A stretch of 64,000 bases of DNA from Cytobacillus oceanisediminis 2691 (GTDB lineage Bacteria; Bacillota; Bacilli; Bacillales; Cytobacillaceae), in NCBI RefSeq assembly GCF_007678455.1, contig NZ_VEEP01000010.1, forward strand, positions 148,858 to 212,857, written 5' to 3'. A program made the translations under genes and the position numbers. Below the pieces are notes generated by a model. It was not told where the DNA came from. It saw only the letters and a list, made by a program, of their open reading frames with translations, and did not search any database. This document shows positions 18,114-26,332 of the stretch, piece by piece. Every line of letters begins with the position of its first letter. The first letter of the stretch is position 1.

Positions 18114-18494
18114 ATGGATTACTTTTATAAAGAGAAGAGCGATTTGAGCAAAGAGGAGTTGATTGCCCAAATTGAAAAGCAGATTTCTATCTCCCTCTGC
18201 ATTCAGGCAGCAGCCCAAATTACAGAAGCGGTTTTATTATCCAGGTTATATGCCCTGAAAGCCGACAGAGATGGAGAAAGCGAAATTGTTGCTGGTGTAT
18301 GGATCCAATCAATCGGCCAGACAATCGAAGCTTTAGCTGTCAGCAAAGAACTGTCTACCTTCAATCAGGATGAACTGAGAGAATTGCAGAAAATCATCAT
18401 CTCTTCGGACTTTATACAATCCATCGGTGCAGCAATAGAAGGAGCGGGCGGAATCAAAGTCCTGACAAAAACAACTGAATCTTTCATCCCATAA
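18114..18494 (+). CDS. Hypothetical small protein, conserved-looking
   Basis: 126 residues from the ATG at 18114, which follows GGAGG by 9 bases; an upstream in-frame ATG lacks a site. The protein is mainly helical, with an acidic N-terminus (MDYFYKEKSDLSKEELIAQIEKQI) and repeated Ile/Ala/Gln-rich helices (WIQSIGQTIEALAVSKEL and FIQSIGAAIEGAGG), which look like an internal duplication. No signal or strong membrane helix is seen. I do not recognise the family. Confidence 0.65.
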   Translation: MDYFYKEKSDLSKEELIAQIEKQISISLCIQAAAQITEAVLLSRLYALKADRDGESEIVAGVWIQSIGQTIEALAVSKELSTFNQDELRELQKIIISSDFIQSIGAAIEGAGGIKVLTKTTESFIP

Positions 18495-18499
18495 AAAAA

Positions 18500-18525
18500 G
18501 AAAGCCAACTTTTTGATCAGCTTTC
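18500..18525 (-). terminator. Weak hairpin terminator of the DUF3221-like lipoprotein
   Basis: GAAAGC (18500-18505) pairs with GCTTTC (18520-18525); CTTTTTTTATG follows on the minus strand, just after the lipoprotein stop. Confidence 0.5.
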
Positions 18526-18536
18526 GATTTCACATC

Positions 18537-18872
18537 TTATTTATGTTCTTTTTTCTTTGCAATGGCTTGCTCTGGATAGCTTTCCCTGATATTGCCTTTA
18601 ATCCAGAACTCAATATGGTCGCCTTTTTGTAACCTATCCGCTGCCTCATATTCCAGCCAGATTAACTCCAATCCTCCTTGGTCGATTAATGAGTCACCGG
18701 GAACATCTTTGATTTCATTATATCTTTCCTGATTTATGTTTTTTACGACTAGAATTGCCTCATCGCTTACCTCTAAAATAAAACCCTCGCCAGATATCAG
18801 CTCATTCGAGCAGGCTGCAAGGCTTAAAGCCAGCAGAAACAGCATTAGAATCCCCTTTTTTATTGTTCTCAT
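18537..18872 (-). CDS. Small lipoprotein, DUF3221-like
   Basis: 111 residues. A lipoprotein signal peptide ends at LSLAAC (Cys 21). The rest is a small beta-barrel-like domain (GEGFILEVSDEAILVV; LIWLEYEAADRLQKGDHIEFWIKGNI), which resembles DUF3221/YobA-type lipoproteins whose function is unknown. It would be anchored on the outer face of the cytoplasmic membrane. Confidence 0.7.
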   Translation of the reverse strand: MRTIKKGILMLFLLALSLAACSNELISGEGFILEVSDEAILVVKNINQERYNEIKDVPGDSLIDQGGLELIWLEYEAADRLQKGDHIEFWIKGNIRESYPEQAIAKKKEHK

Positions 18873-18995
18873 TTCGATTCTCCCTTTTTATCTGAAGGCC
18901 GCAGTTTGGGCATTTCTAAAACGGTTCGATTAGGTACAAGCCCCGTCTTTATCTCTTTTTACGAATAGAATATGGAAAAAGCAAAGGATGATACT

Positions 18996-19271
18996 ATGGA
19001 TAATTTAAAGCTTAAAATAAAAGAACTAGAGTTAAAAATAGAGGAACTGGAAGCCTTGATCGATCATATTCAAGACTCCTCACAACCACAATTGAATCAT
19101 GATGATGTTCGGGCCCTGGTAAACCAGATCCTGGCTGATAAAGAAGTCGTAGCCGCTGCAGACCTTGAAAAAAGACTGAGCCAAAACCAGATCCAATTGA
19201 TCAAATGGATTGTTGGAACTGGAATTAGCATCATCTCCATCACATTCGCCATGATTCAATTTTTAATGTAA
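18996..19271 (+). CDS. Coiled-coil protein with C-terminal membrane anchor
   Basis: 91 residues from the ATG at 18996, nine bases after AAAGGATG; the upstream ATG at 18972 has no ribosome site. Residues 1-25 are a heptad-rich coiled coil (NLKLKIKELELKIEELEALI), the middle is charged, and residues ~70-90 form a single membrane helix (WIVGTGISIISITFAMIQFL). The topology suggests a tail-anchored protein with its body in the cytoplasm, similar in layout to XhlA-like proteins, although no phage genes are nearby. Confidence 0.65.
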   Translation: MDNLKLKIKELELKIEELEALIDHIQDSSQPQLNHDDVRALVNQILADKEVVAAADLEKRLSQNQIQLIKWIVGTGISIISITFAMIQFLM

Positions 19272-19283
19272 CTTGGAGATTCA

Positions 19284-19736
19284 TCACTCAACAGAAAATT
19301 CCTTTGTCACCCTGAACTTTTTTCTTTCCTTCGGCGTCATCCAGACAGAAAGGATATAGTCACCTTTATCCAGGGATAGCTCATGAAGGTCGATTTCATA
19401 GCTCAACGTCTCCCCCTGCTTTACTTTTTCTTCTCCTAAAGCCTGTAAGAAGTTGGCGACACTTGAGAATAGGAAGATTTCCTTTCCATCCTTTGTCTCG
19501 ACCGAATAATCGTAACGTTGGGAACTCGTAAATTCCAGGGTCACTTCCTGTTCCGTCTGATTTTTCACTTCATATTGAAAAACCAGCGGACTATCCTCTT
19601 TTATACTTGCAGCCATTTCTCCTGCCACGATTCCGGCACCTCCTTTTTCTTCATTATTGTTATTCGATACCTGGTTTCCTGTACCACAGCCGGTCACCAG
19701 CAAACCCATCAGCAATATTATCCATAACTTTCTCAT
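19284..19736 (-). CDS. Lipoprotein with BsuPI-like (proteinase inhibitor) domain
   Basis: 150 residues. The lipobox LVTGC places the lipidated Cys at residue 17, followed by an Asn-rich linker. The immunoglobulin-like domain (VFQYEVKNQTEQEVTLEFTS, RYDYSVETKDGKEIF, LSYEIDLHELSLDKGDYIL) matches the pattern of BsuPI, the intracellular proteinase inhibitor of Bacillus, here on a surface lipoprotein. Whether it inhibits a protease is unknown. Confidence 0.75.
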   Translation of the reverse strand: MRKLWIILLMGLLVTGCGTGNQVSNNNNEEKGGAGIVAGEMAASIKEDSPLVFQYEVKNQTEQEVTLEFTSSQRYDYSVETKDGKEIFLFSSVANFLQALGEEKVKQGETLSYEIDLHELSLDKGDYILSVWMTPKERKKFRVTKEFSVE

Positions 19737-19836
19737 TGTCCGATCCTCCTGTTGATGAAACTCTTTATTTATTTGTCAGGAGAACGGTTAAAAAGGTTAC
19801 ACTTTTTGATTAACTTAATGAATCCTTTTTAAACAA

Positions 19837-19932
19837 GGCTCTTTTCTCAAACTTTGTTGTTTTTGGCAACAAAATTGGATTGAATGATATATATTTCTGC
19901 ACAAAATTAAAGCCAATTAAGAGAAAAGAGCC
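19837..19932. repeat. Palindromic MITE-like element
   Basis: Perfect 12-bp terminal inverted arms GGCTCTTTTCTC (19837-19848) and GAGAAAAGAGCC (19921-19932) enclose smaller hairpins (TTTGTTG with CAACAAA; AATTGG with CCAATT). No coding frame is inside. Terminator use is possible for neither flanking gene specifically. It fills much of the gap 19737-20059. Confidence 0.6.
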
Positions 19933-20031
19933 TGCACACTTAATTCCGAACTATAAAATGACTTATTATCACGTTAAAATCGGCTTGAAGATTTTAACAA
20001 CAATCATTACGAAAACAGACTTAAACAAAAA

Positions 20032-20053
20032 GAGAAGTGCATTTGCACCTCTC
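20032..20053 (-). terminator. Terminator of the ABC permease operon
   Basis: GAGAAGTGCA (20032-20041) pairs with TGCACCTCTC (20044-20053) with one mismatch, followed by TTTTTGTTT on the minus strand. Confidence 0.75.
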
Positions 20054-20059
20054 CCTCGT

Positions 20060-20950
20060 TTAACCTCTCTTATATTTTTTGTCAAAATACTTCTGGAGCC
20101 CGCTGCTGGTCATGGAGAATGCAAAAATGGTAATCCCAATGGCGACGGTTCCGGTAATCGGCAGCCATGGATGTGACCAGATATGGTTGGTAATGTTCAC
20201 GAAGTAGGTTGGCCAGACATTGGACGTGTTCACCGCCTGATAGGCACCATCGAGCTGGGAAACGAATTTGACACTAAGAAAAATTCCGACGATGCCCAGC
20301 TGGCCGATGAGAAACAATGTTCTTCCAAGGTCAGAGAAAAACTGGACGATAAAAAAAGGTCTTAACGGCGGCCAGTAGTATTTTTTCAGCATCGTCAACG
20401 GTGAAGAGCCCGAGACGATCCCCGCTTCGACATAAGGTTTCTTCGAGATATCCACCATGCCCTGATAAAAAATATCAGCAACCCGCCCTACTTCAATTAC
20501 CGCGAGAACGAGCAAGATCCAAAGATATCGATTACCTGAAAACACAATGAACGGAGTGCCGAGAATAAGAATCACAAAGAAAATCGGCGGCATGAAGGAG
20601 AATAACCGATTCCAAAGAATCAGGACCCTCCGGAAAAACCTCGAATAAAAACTCGCCATCGCCAGCGGAACCGCGATGATATAACGAATCAAGACAATCG
20701 CCAGGATCGTTAACAGCGTTTCTTTCGTACCCAGCAGCACCCTGCTCAATAAATCCACGCCATTCGCATCCGAGCCGATTGGATGATCCTCAGATGGCGC
20801 GAACGGAGGAAGCTCAAACCCTCCTCCTTCCTTCTGCCTCATCACTGTTTCCTTTAACGAGGTATCCACGAACGGAAGATATGGAGCGATAAATGAAATG
20901 ACCACTAGAAAAGACAAAATGAATAAGCCAAAAAGTAATGATCTATTCAT
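20060..20950 (-). CDS. ABC transporter permease, peptide/nickel (OppC) type
   Basis: 296 residues from the ATG at 20950, after AGAGGTGG, overlapping the preceding permease gene by 8 bases. Five to six membrane helices are present. The N-terminal extracytoplasmic loop contains HPIGSDANGVDLLSRVLLGT, the hallmark of OppC/DppC permeases, and the cytoplasmic coupling region carries VEAGIVSGSSPLTMLKKYYW. It would pair with the upstream OppB-type subunit. No ATPase or solute-binding protein gene is beside it, so these would have to come from elsewhere. Confidence 0.85.
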   Translation of the reverse strand: MNRSLLFGLFILSFLVVISFIAPYLPFVDTSLKETVMRQKEGGGFELPPFAPSEDHPIGSDANGVDLLSRVLLGTKETLLTILAIVLIRYIIAVPLAMASFYSRFFRRVLILWNRLFSFMPPIFFVILILGTPFIVFSGNRYLWILLVLAVIEVGRVADIFYQGMVDISKKPYVEAGIVSGSSPLTMLKKYYWPPLRPFFIVQFFSDLGRTLFLIGQLGIVGIFLSVKFVSQLDGAYQAVNTSNVWPTYFVNITNHIWSHPWLPITGTVAIGITIFAFSMTSSGLQKYFDKKYKRG

Positions 20951-21896
20951 GGTCCACCTCTTGCGAAACCGGAGTGACCAGACTTTTAAAGAGCTGGGTG
21001 ACCAGATTCGAGACCAAAATGATGGAGGCAAAAAAGACTGTGTAACCTGCGGCCGAGATCCCGTCCACCATGATTTCCATCCCGACCTTGAAGCCTGTGC
21101 CCCTCAGGACAGCATTAAACAGGCCATCCGCCGCCCCTTGAAAATTCATCAATTTTTCTACAATAAATAGATTCGATAATACATAGAGTGTAATTGTATT
21201 CGCATGCGCCAGAATCCTTGGAAACGAATTTTTCAGAATATGTATGAACAATATTTTCACGTCGGATGTCCCTTTGGATCTCGCAGTCCGGATATAATCA
21301 TTCCCCGACTGCTCCTGTAGGCTCACATTCGTGATATTCGCAAGGTAGAATACAGGATAAATGAGCAAAAATAGAATGCCAACAATATAGGTTTCCAGCT
21401 TTTCACTTCCATATAACGTTACATGGAAAAACAGACCTTTTTCATATAAAAACATCAATCCAATCTGGATGATGATGATGAAAAAGAGATCCGGCATGGA
21501 GATGAACAGCCAAGTCGTCCCATTCCCAAGGAAGTTCAGCTTCTTTTTTTGCATCCGGAAATCAAAAATCCCTTTTAGGATGCCAAAAATATAAGCAAAA
21601 ATCAAAGTCGGAACAATCAAAAGCAGGCTTTTCCAGGCCTTGCCCGCAATCCGGTGGCCATACGATTCGCCAGGGACAAACTCTCCAAGGTCAGGGTTTT
21701 CTTTTATATACGTAAAGAAACCTTTGATATTAGCAATGTGCTTGTCCAATTCATACTGATAGCTTGCGGATTCAAACTGTCCGCCCTGACCAGTCTGGTA
21801 TTCCGTCGTAACCGGCATAAACAAAATCCCGATGAACAAAAATACACAGACAATCCACAATACAAACTGCTCGATTGCCTTTTTAAAATAAACCAT
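20943..21896 (-). CDS. ABC transporter permease, peptide/nickel (OppB) type
   Basis: 317 residues. One N-terminal helix, a ~70-residue external loop (YQTGQGGQFESASYQYELDK) and then five membrane helices are visible. The coupling motif RTARSKGTSDVKILFIHILK near residue 215 corresponds to the EAA loop of OppB/DppB. The second permease overlaps its 3' end, indicating tight translational coupling. The upstream membrane protein ends 48 bases before it. The substrate is unknown and the energising ATPase is missing locally. Confidence 0.85.
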   Translation of the reverse strand: MVYFKKAIEQFVLWIVCVFLFIGILFMPVTTEYQTGQGGQFESASYQYELDKHIANIKGFFTYIKENPDLGEFVPGESYGHRIAGKAWKSLLLIVPTLIFAYIFGILKGIFDFRMQKKKLNFLGNGTTWLFISMPDLFFIIIIQIGLMFLYEKGLFFHVTLYGSEKLETYIVGILFLLIYPVFYLANITNVSLQEQSGNDYIRTARSKGTSDVKILFIHILKNSFPRILAHANTITLYVLSNLFIVEKLMNFQGAADGLFNAVLRGTGFKVGMEIMVDGISAAGYTVFFASIILVSNLVTQLFKSLVTPVSQEVDHE

Positions 21897-21943
21897 GAAG
21901 CCTCCTGATGGACTTTATTTTTATATATTCCACTATCTTTCTC

Positions 21944-22372
21944 TCAATCTCCCAAATCCTCATAGTGATCGCCTTCTTCCGGCAGCTCCACATCGGGAAC
22001 CCCAATATCCACCTGCTTGATTTCATCCTTATTGACAAAATAAGAGTAAATCCAGCCTGGCTCATTGGCGAACCTGACTTGCATCTGATATGGACTATAG
22101 CTCCTGCTGGTCGGATAACTGATCTCGAACTTTTCCCCCGGATACCTTTTGTTTAGATATTCAGACAGCTGCTCCGTCTTGATCTCACGATGATAGTCAA
22201 TCCATAATGGACGGACTCCAAAAAAGGCCAGCTCTAGCACTATTACAATCAAGACAATCTTGATTACAGTTTTTCTCCTGTTCCGCGGCAAAAAATAACC
22301 TACACCTAAAATCAGCAAAAGCAGACCCAATGCCAACAAAATCTCAATAACCGTAATCGGATGCATTCTCAC
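21944..22372 (-). CDS. Small membrane protein of unknown function
   Basis: 142 residues with two hydrophobic segments (about 7-29 and 38-56) and an ~85-residue soluble C-terminal domain (TEQLSEYLNKRYPGEKFEIS, QVRFANEPGWIYSYFVNKDE), which is acidic at the end. The soluble part resembles DUF3139-like small domains, but this is uncertain. It is first in a probable operon with the two ABC permeases, so it may be an accessory part. Confidence 0.65.
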   Translation of the reverse strand: MRMHPITVIEILLALGLLLLILGVGYFLPRNRRKTVIKIVLIVIVLELAFFGVRPLWIDYHREIKTEQLSEYLNKRYPGEKFEISYPTSRSYSPYQMQVRFANEPGWIYSYFVNKDEIKQVDIGVPDVELPEEGDHYEDLGD

Positions 22373-22538
22373 ACCAGCCCTATATTAGTCATCAGTTATA
22401 TTTTACCATTTTTAATTTTTCTGAAAAGTGTTATTTTCGTTTGACCTTGTTAGAGTAATAGGATTCTTGCTGTTGGAGAGTAGGTTTGACTGGAAATCAA
22501 CTGTATTTTATTTGCATTATTTTGACCTGTTTTTCTTC

Positions 22539-22848
22539 ACCTAAATGAACACATATCGTTTCTTTATGTGCCCCGTTTCTCCTTTCCACACCTAACCGGG
22601 CACATATCCAGCATTTATGTGCCCCGTTTTCCCTTTTCCTCCCCTGACCGAGCACATATCCGGCATTTATATGACCCGTTTCTCCCTTTCCTCCCCTGAC
22701 CGGGCACATATCCGGCATTTATATGACCCGTTTCTCCCTTTCCTCCCCTGACCGGGCACATATCTGCTTTTTATGTGACCCGTTTCCTATTCTCCTCAAT
22801 TAACGGGGAACATTTCACTTCTTTATGTTACCGAACTGACAACAAAAC
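22539..22848. repeat. Phased array 1: six 52-bp units
   Basis: Units start at 22539, 22591, 22643, 22695, 22747 and 22799, exactly 52 bp apart. A typical unit begins CCTGACCGGGCACATAT and carries the inverted partner TATGTGCCCCG 10 bases further, followed by a pyrimidine-rich part (TTTCTCCCTTTCCTCC). Units 3 and 4 are nearly identical and the outer units are diverged. The array lies between the recQ terminator and the start of the membrane-protein gene. Confidence 0.9.
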
Positions 22849-22877
22849 CCCTGGATAAAGTGGATAACATGAAAAAA

Positions 22878-22899
22878 GACGAAGCCCCCTGGCTTCGTC
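22878..22899 (-). terminator. Terminator of recQ
   Basis: GACGAAGCC (22878-22886) pairs with GGCTTCGTC (22891-22899), then TTTTTTC on the minus strand. Confidence 0.9.
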
Positions 22900-22904
22900 T
22901 CATC

Positions 22905-25037
22905 TTAATGTACCTTCTTTTTGGACATATACAAAAATGCCTTGATCATAAAATAACTGACCTCTTCTGGAAGCAGTTCCTTGATTGGCTTTAATCTGTC
23001 GCGGCCGGCTTCTGCCACGGCTTGCTCCAGGTCAGCTATAAACTCAGCAGGAATCAGCACGTCATAGTCGACTTCCATTCCCTGCTGGATGCATTGAATC
23101 AAGTGATTTTCGACCGTGCTTTCCACCAATTCACGCTTGGCGGCAATTTCAGCCACTGACAGTCTCTCCTGATGCAGCTTGTAGGTTTCAAGATGGGAAT
23201 CGCCAACAGCTTTTTTCGCCGGTTTCTTCACCGGCTCAGCTACTGCATTCATCACGGGCTGACGCTCTGGGTGCTCCTCGCAGAACTCGATGATCCGCTG
23301 AATGAATGGTGCGCCATACTTCTGCAGCTTATGCTCTCCAACTCCAGCCACACTAAGGAATTCTCCATCCGTCAGCGGCAGCTTCAGGCACATATCCTTC
23401 AGTGAGGAATCTGAGAAAATCACAAATGGCGGCACTTTTTCAGCAGAAGCAATCTCTCGCCGCAATTCCCGCAGTTCTTCAAATAACGGATCATCATTTG
23501 AAACCTGCTTGACCCGGACGGCTTCCTTCCTGAACACCTTGGTCTTGCCGAGCAAAACATCCTTCCCCTTTTCCGGGACATAAATCGTCGGATAAGTTCC
23601 GTGCTCTACACCAATCAGTTCCTGCGAAATCAGGAACTCGATCAGGTCATTCACCTGCTTCGTGCTCTTATTCTTCATCAATCCGTACGTCGGCAGTTTA
23701 TCTAGCCGGAATTCGAGCACCTTCTTATTTCGCGAACCGGTCAAAACATTCGCCGTCATTGCCTTGCCGTATTTCTGGCCCATCCGGATGATGCACGACA
23801 GCACCATTTGCGCATCCTTCGTGACATCCTCCGTTTCACGGGAGTCGGTACAATTGCCGCAGCGACCGCACGGCTCCGCATCACTCTCGCCAAAGTAATG
23901 GAGGATATAGGATTGCAGACATTCCTCCGTATGGCAGTAGCCGACCATTTGCTGCAGTTTTTCCAGTTCAGGCGCAATCCGTTCACGATCCGCAGACTGG
24001 TCAATCAAAAAGCGCTGCACCTGGACATCCTGGGACGAATACAGCACGACACATTCACTGTCCAGGCCATCACGACCGGCACGTCCAGCCTCCTGATAGT
24101 AGCTCTCCATATTTTTCGGAAGCTGAAAATGGAGGACATAGCGGATATTGCTTTTGTCGATGCCCATCCCGAATGCCGACGTCGCGACCATCACAGTGGC
24201 TTCATCCTGTAAAAAACGCTCCTGTTCTCGGTTCCGGTCTTCATCATTCATTCCTGCGTGATAGCGGGCGGCATTGAAGCCTTCCTTCTGCAGCCACTCA
24301 TAAAGCTGGTCGACATTCTTCCGTGTCGCTGCATAGATGATGCCTGCTTCCTTCTCATTCTTTTTGATAAAATCCCTTAAATAGGCCTGTCGGTCCTGGC
24401 CCTTTACGACAGAAAAACTCAGGTTGCTGCGCTCGAACCCTGTAATCACTGTATTCTCAGGGTTTATTTTCAGCGAGGCGCAAATGTCTTCCCTTACCTT
24501 TGGTGTCGCGGTTGCCGTCAAGGCGAGCACAATCGGTTTTCTAGGCAGGCGGTCAGCCAGGCCAGAAATCTGCAGATAGCTCGGTCGGAAATCGTGTCCC
24601 CACTGGGAAATACAGTGCGCTTCGTCGACAGCGATCAGCGGGATTTCCATGTCCTGCAAGTCATCGATGAACTCCCAGGATCCAAGCCGCTCTGGCGCGA
24701 TATATAACAGCTTGTACTTTCCGTTCCTGGCGTCATCCATCCGGCTGGCGGCTTCGCCGGCAGTCAGCGAACTGTTGATATACGTCGCCGGAATTCCGTG
24801 CTGGATGAGTGTGTCCACCTGGTCCTTCATCAAAGAAATCAACGGAGAGATGACAATGGTCGTCCCTGGCAGCACGAGTGCCGGGATTTGATAGACGATC
24901 GACTTGCCTCCACCGGTCGGCATGACGCAGACCGTATTCTTCCCTTCCAGCACCGAGGTGATTGCCTGGTCCTGTCCTCGGCGGAATGAGGAATAGCCAA
25001 AATGGTTTTGCAATAATTCATGGGCTTTTTGCAGCAT
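22905..25037 (-). CDS. recQ: RecQ-type ATP-dependent DNA helicase
   Basis: 710 residues, with AAAGGAG before the ATG. Helicase motifs are in order: PTGGGKSIVYQIPAL (Walker A), AVDEAHCISQWGHDF (DEAH box), LTATATPKVREDI, then AFGMGIDKSNIRYV and QEAGRAGRDG. The zinc-binding RQC part has CHTEECLQSYILHYF and CGRCGNC. An HRDC domain follows near residues 530-610 (PPFVIFSDSSLKDMC, GVGEHKLQKYG) and a helix-turn-helix tail (LSVAEIAAKRELVESTVENH) extends the C-terminus. It unwinds DNA 3' to 5' in recombination and fork repair. The extra tail makes it longer than the basic ~590-residue form. Confidence 0.93.
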   Translation of the reverse strand: MLQKAHELLQNHFGYSSFRRGQDQAITSVLEGKNTVCVMPTGGGKSIVYQIPALVLPGTTIVISPLISLMKDQVDTLIQHGIPATYINSSLTAGEAASRMDDARNGKYKLLYIAPERLGSWEFIDDLQDMEIPLIAVDEAHCISQWGHDFRPSYLQISGLADRLPRKPIVLALTATATPKVREDICASLKINPENTVITGFERSNLSFSVVKGQDRQAYLRDFIKKNEKEAGIIYAATRKNVDQLYEWLQKEGFNAARYHAGMNDEDRNREQERFLQDEATVMVATSAFGMGIDKSNIRYVLHFQLPKNMESYYQEAGRAGRDGLDSECVVLYSSQDVQVQRFLIDQSADRERIAPELEKLQQMVGYCHTEECLQSYILHYFGESDAEPCGRCGNCTDSRETEDVTKDAQMVLSCIIRMGQKYGKAMTANVLTGSRNKKVLEFRLDKLPTYGLMKNKSTKQVNDLIEFLISQELIGVEHGTYPTIYVPEKGKDVLLGKTKVFRKEAVRVKQVSNDDPLFEELRELRREIASAEKVPPFVIFSDSSLKDMCLKLPLTDGEFLSVAGVGEHKLQKYGAPFIQRIIEFCEEHPERQPVMNAVAEPVKKPAKKAVGDSHLETYKLHQERLSVAEIAAKRELVESTVENHLIQCIQQGMEVDYDVLIPAEFIADLEQAVAEAGRDRLKPIKELLPEEVSYFMIKAFLYMSKKKVH

Positions 25038-25118
25038 TTTGCGGACTCCTTTCAGTGAGAAAAAGTGGGGGAGTGATGAGGAAATACTCTTTCATTGTAA
25101 CAGATATACAGCAAAAAT

Positions 25119-25143
25119 GCCCTGCCCCAAAAAGGAGCAAAGC
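25119..25143 (-). terminator. Terminator of the sensor kinase gene
   Basis: On the minus strand GCTTTGCTCC (25143-25134) pairs with GGGGCAGGGC (25128-25119) using three G-U pairs, followed by ATTTTTG. Confidence 0.7.
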
Positions 25144-25153
25144 ACTTTTTATT

Positions 25154-26212
25154 TTACGATTTTCCATCCAGTGACCTTGGTAAACAAATCCTGATGGTTG
25201 TGCCTTCGCCAAGCTTGCTCTTGATATCAATACGGCCCTGGTGGAGGTCGATGATTCTCTTGCAGGTGATCAGCCCTAGCCCAGTCCCTTTTTCTTTTGT
25301 TGAATAAAACGGTTCGAATAACCGGTTGAACCTTGAATCTTCAATTCCGCAGCCCTTATCGATGATTGTTACCGAAACAGAATCCGTGCCCATTTCTTCG
25401 AGCCTTACTTCGATAAAATGTCCGTTGTCCTCTGTCGCCTCGATCGAGTTTTGCAGCAAATTAATCAGCACCTGTTTCATTTGCTTGCGGTCGCAATTCA
25501 AGAAAACTTCGGAATCGGAATTCAGCTCTATTTCAATACTTTTAAGGTTGGCCTGAGGTGCCATAAAGTGAATGCATTCCTGTAATAGCTTATTAAAATT
25601 TGTTTGCTGAAAATTGACATGTTCACTTGGTTTCGCAATGAACATGAACTCATTGACGATTTCATTGATCCTGTCCATCTCATCCAGCATGATGTCCAGG
25701 TACGGCAATAAAGTTTGGTCCGACACACTTTCTTTGATGATTTTCGTAAAACCTTTCAGTGATGTGAGAGGATTCCGGATTTCATGAGCGATGCCTGCCG
25801 CCAATTCACCAACTACGGAAAGCTTCTCCATCTGCTGGACCTGCTTTTCTCTCGTTTTTTCCTTGGTAATGTCGATCGACGTCCCGATTACCTCCACCGT
25901 CACTCCGTTTTGCAGGACAGGATTCAAGACAGCCAAGTAGTGGATTCCTCCTATGCTCCCTTCATAGTTGACATGCTCCCCGTTCCAAGCTTTTTCATAA
26001 AAAGCTGCCTTACGGAGAGCATGTTCAGCCGGAAGGAACTCAAATAAAGTTTTTCCCTCAATTAATTCTGGGCAAAGACCCATTTTTCCGAGAAGTTTGC
26101 CTTCAATAAACGTATGGATGAAGGTATTGTCTTTCTTTTCGAACTTGAAAATAAAGCCCGTTTCTCTTGGAATGAACTGTTCGTAATCCACCTTGCACTT
26201 CTGGTCATTCAC
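25154..26212 (-). CDS. Soluble PAS-domain histidine kinase (sporulation-kinase-like)
   Basis: 352 residues from a GTG at 26212. A PAS-like sensor covers about residues 15-115, ending in the typical VIGTSIDITKEKTREKQVQQ linker. The dimerisation/phosphoacceptor motif is AAGIAHEIRNPLTSLKGF near residue 140, with phosphorylated His. The ATPase domain has N box NLLQNSIEATED, G1 IIDKGCGI, F box FEPFYSTK and G2 GTGLGLITCKRI. No membrane segment or response-regulator gene is present, which is typical of cytoplasmic Kin-type kinases that feed the Spo0F phosphorelay. That assignment is inferred. It is between recQ and pncB. Confidence 0.88.
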   Translation of the reverse strand: MNDQKCKVDYEQFIPRETGFIFKFEKKDNTFIHTFIEGKLLGKMGLCPELIEGKTLFEFLPAEHALRKAAFYEKAWNGEHVNYEGSIGGIHYLAVLNPVLQNGVTVEVIGTSIDITKEKTREKQVQQMEKLSVVGELAAGIAHEIRNPLTSLKGFTKIIKESVSDQTLLPYLDIMLDEMDRINEIVNEFMFIAKPSEHVNFQQTNFNKLLQECIHFMAPQANLKSIEIELNSDSEVFLNCDRKQMKQVLINLLQNSIEATEDNGHFIEVRLEEMGTDSVSVTIIDKGCGIEDSRFNRLFEPFYSTKEKGTGLGLITCKRIIDLHQGRIDIKSKLGEGTTIRICLPRSLDGKS

Positions 26213-26300
26213 ACGGCAACACCCTTAGCAGAAGATTCGTTCTCTAATAATTCTTTATTCCTAGGGGAAATCCTTCATATTCGCAGGATATATTTAAAAA

Positions 26301-26324
26301 GCTGCCTCCCCCTCAGGAAGCAGC
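26301..26324 (-). terminator. Terminator of pncB
   Basis: GCTGCCTCC (26301-26309) pairs with GGAAGCAGC (26316-26324) with one wobble; TTTTTAA follows on the minus strand. Confidence 0.8.
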
Positions 26325-26332
26325 CCTCACCA

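Noticed and set aside
22497-22718. Minus-strand frame inside the 52-bp array
   Set aside because: It is produced by the repeat unit and has no start signal; 52 is not a multiple of three, so its repeats are read in changing frames.
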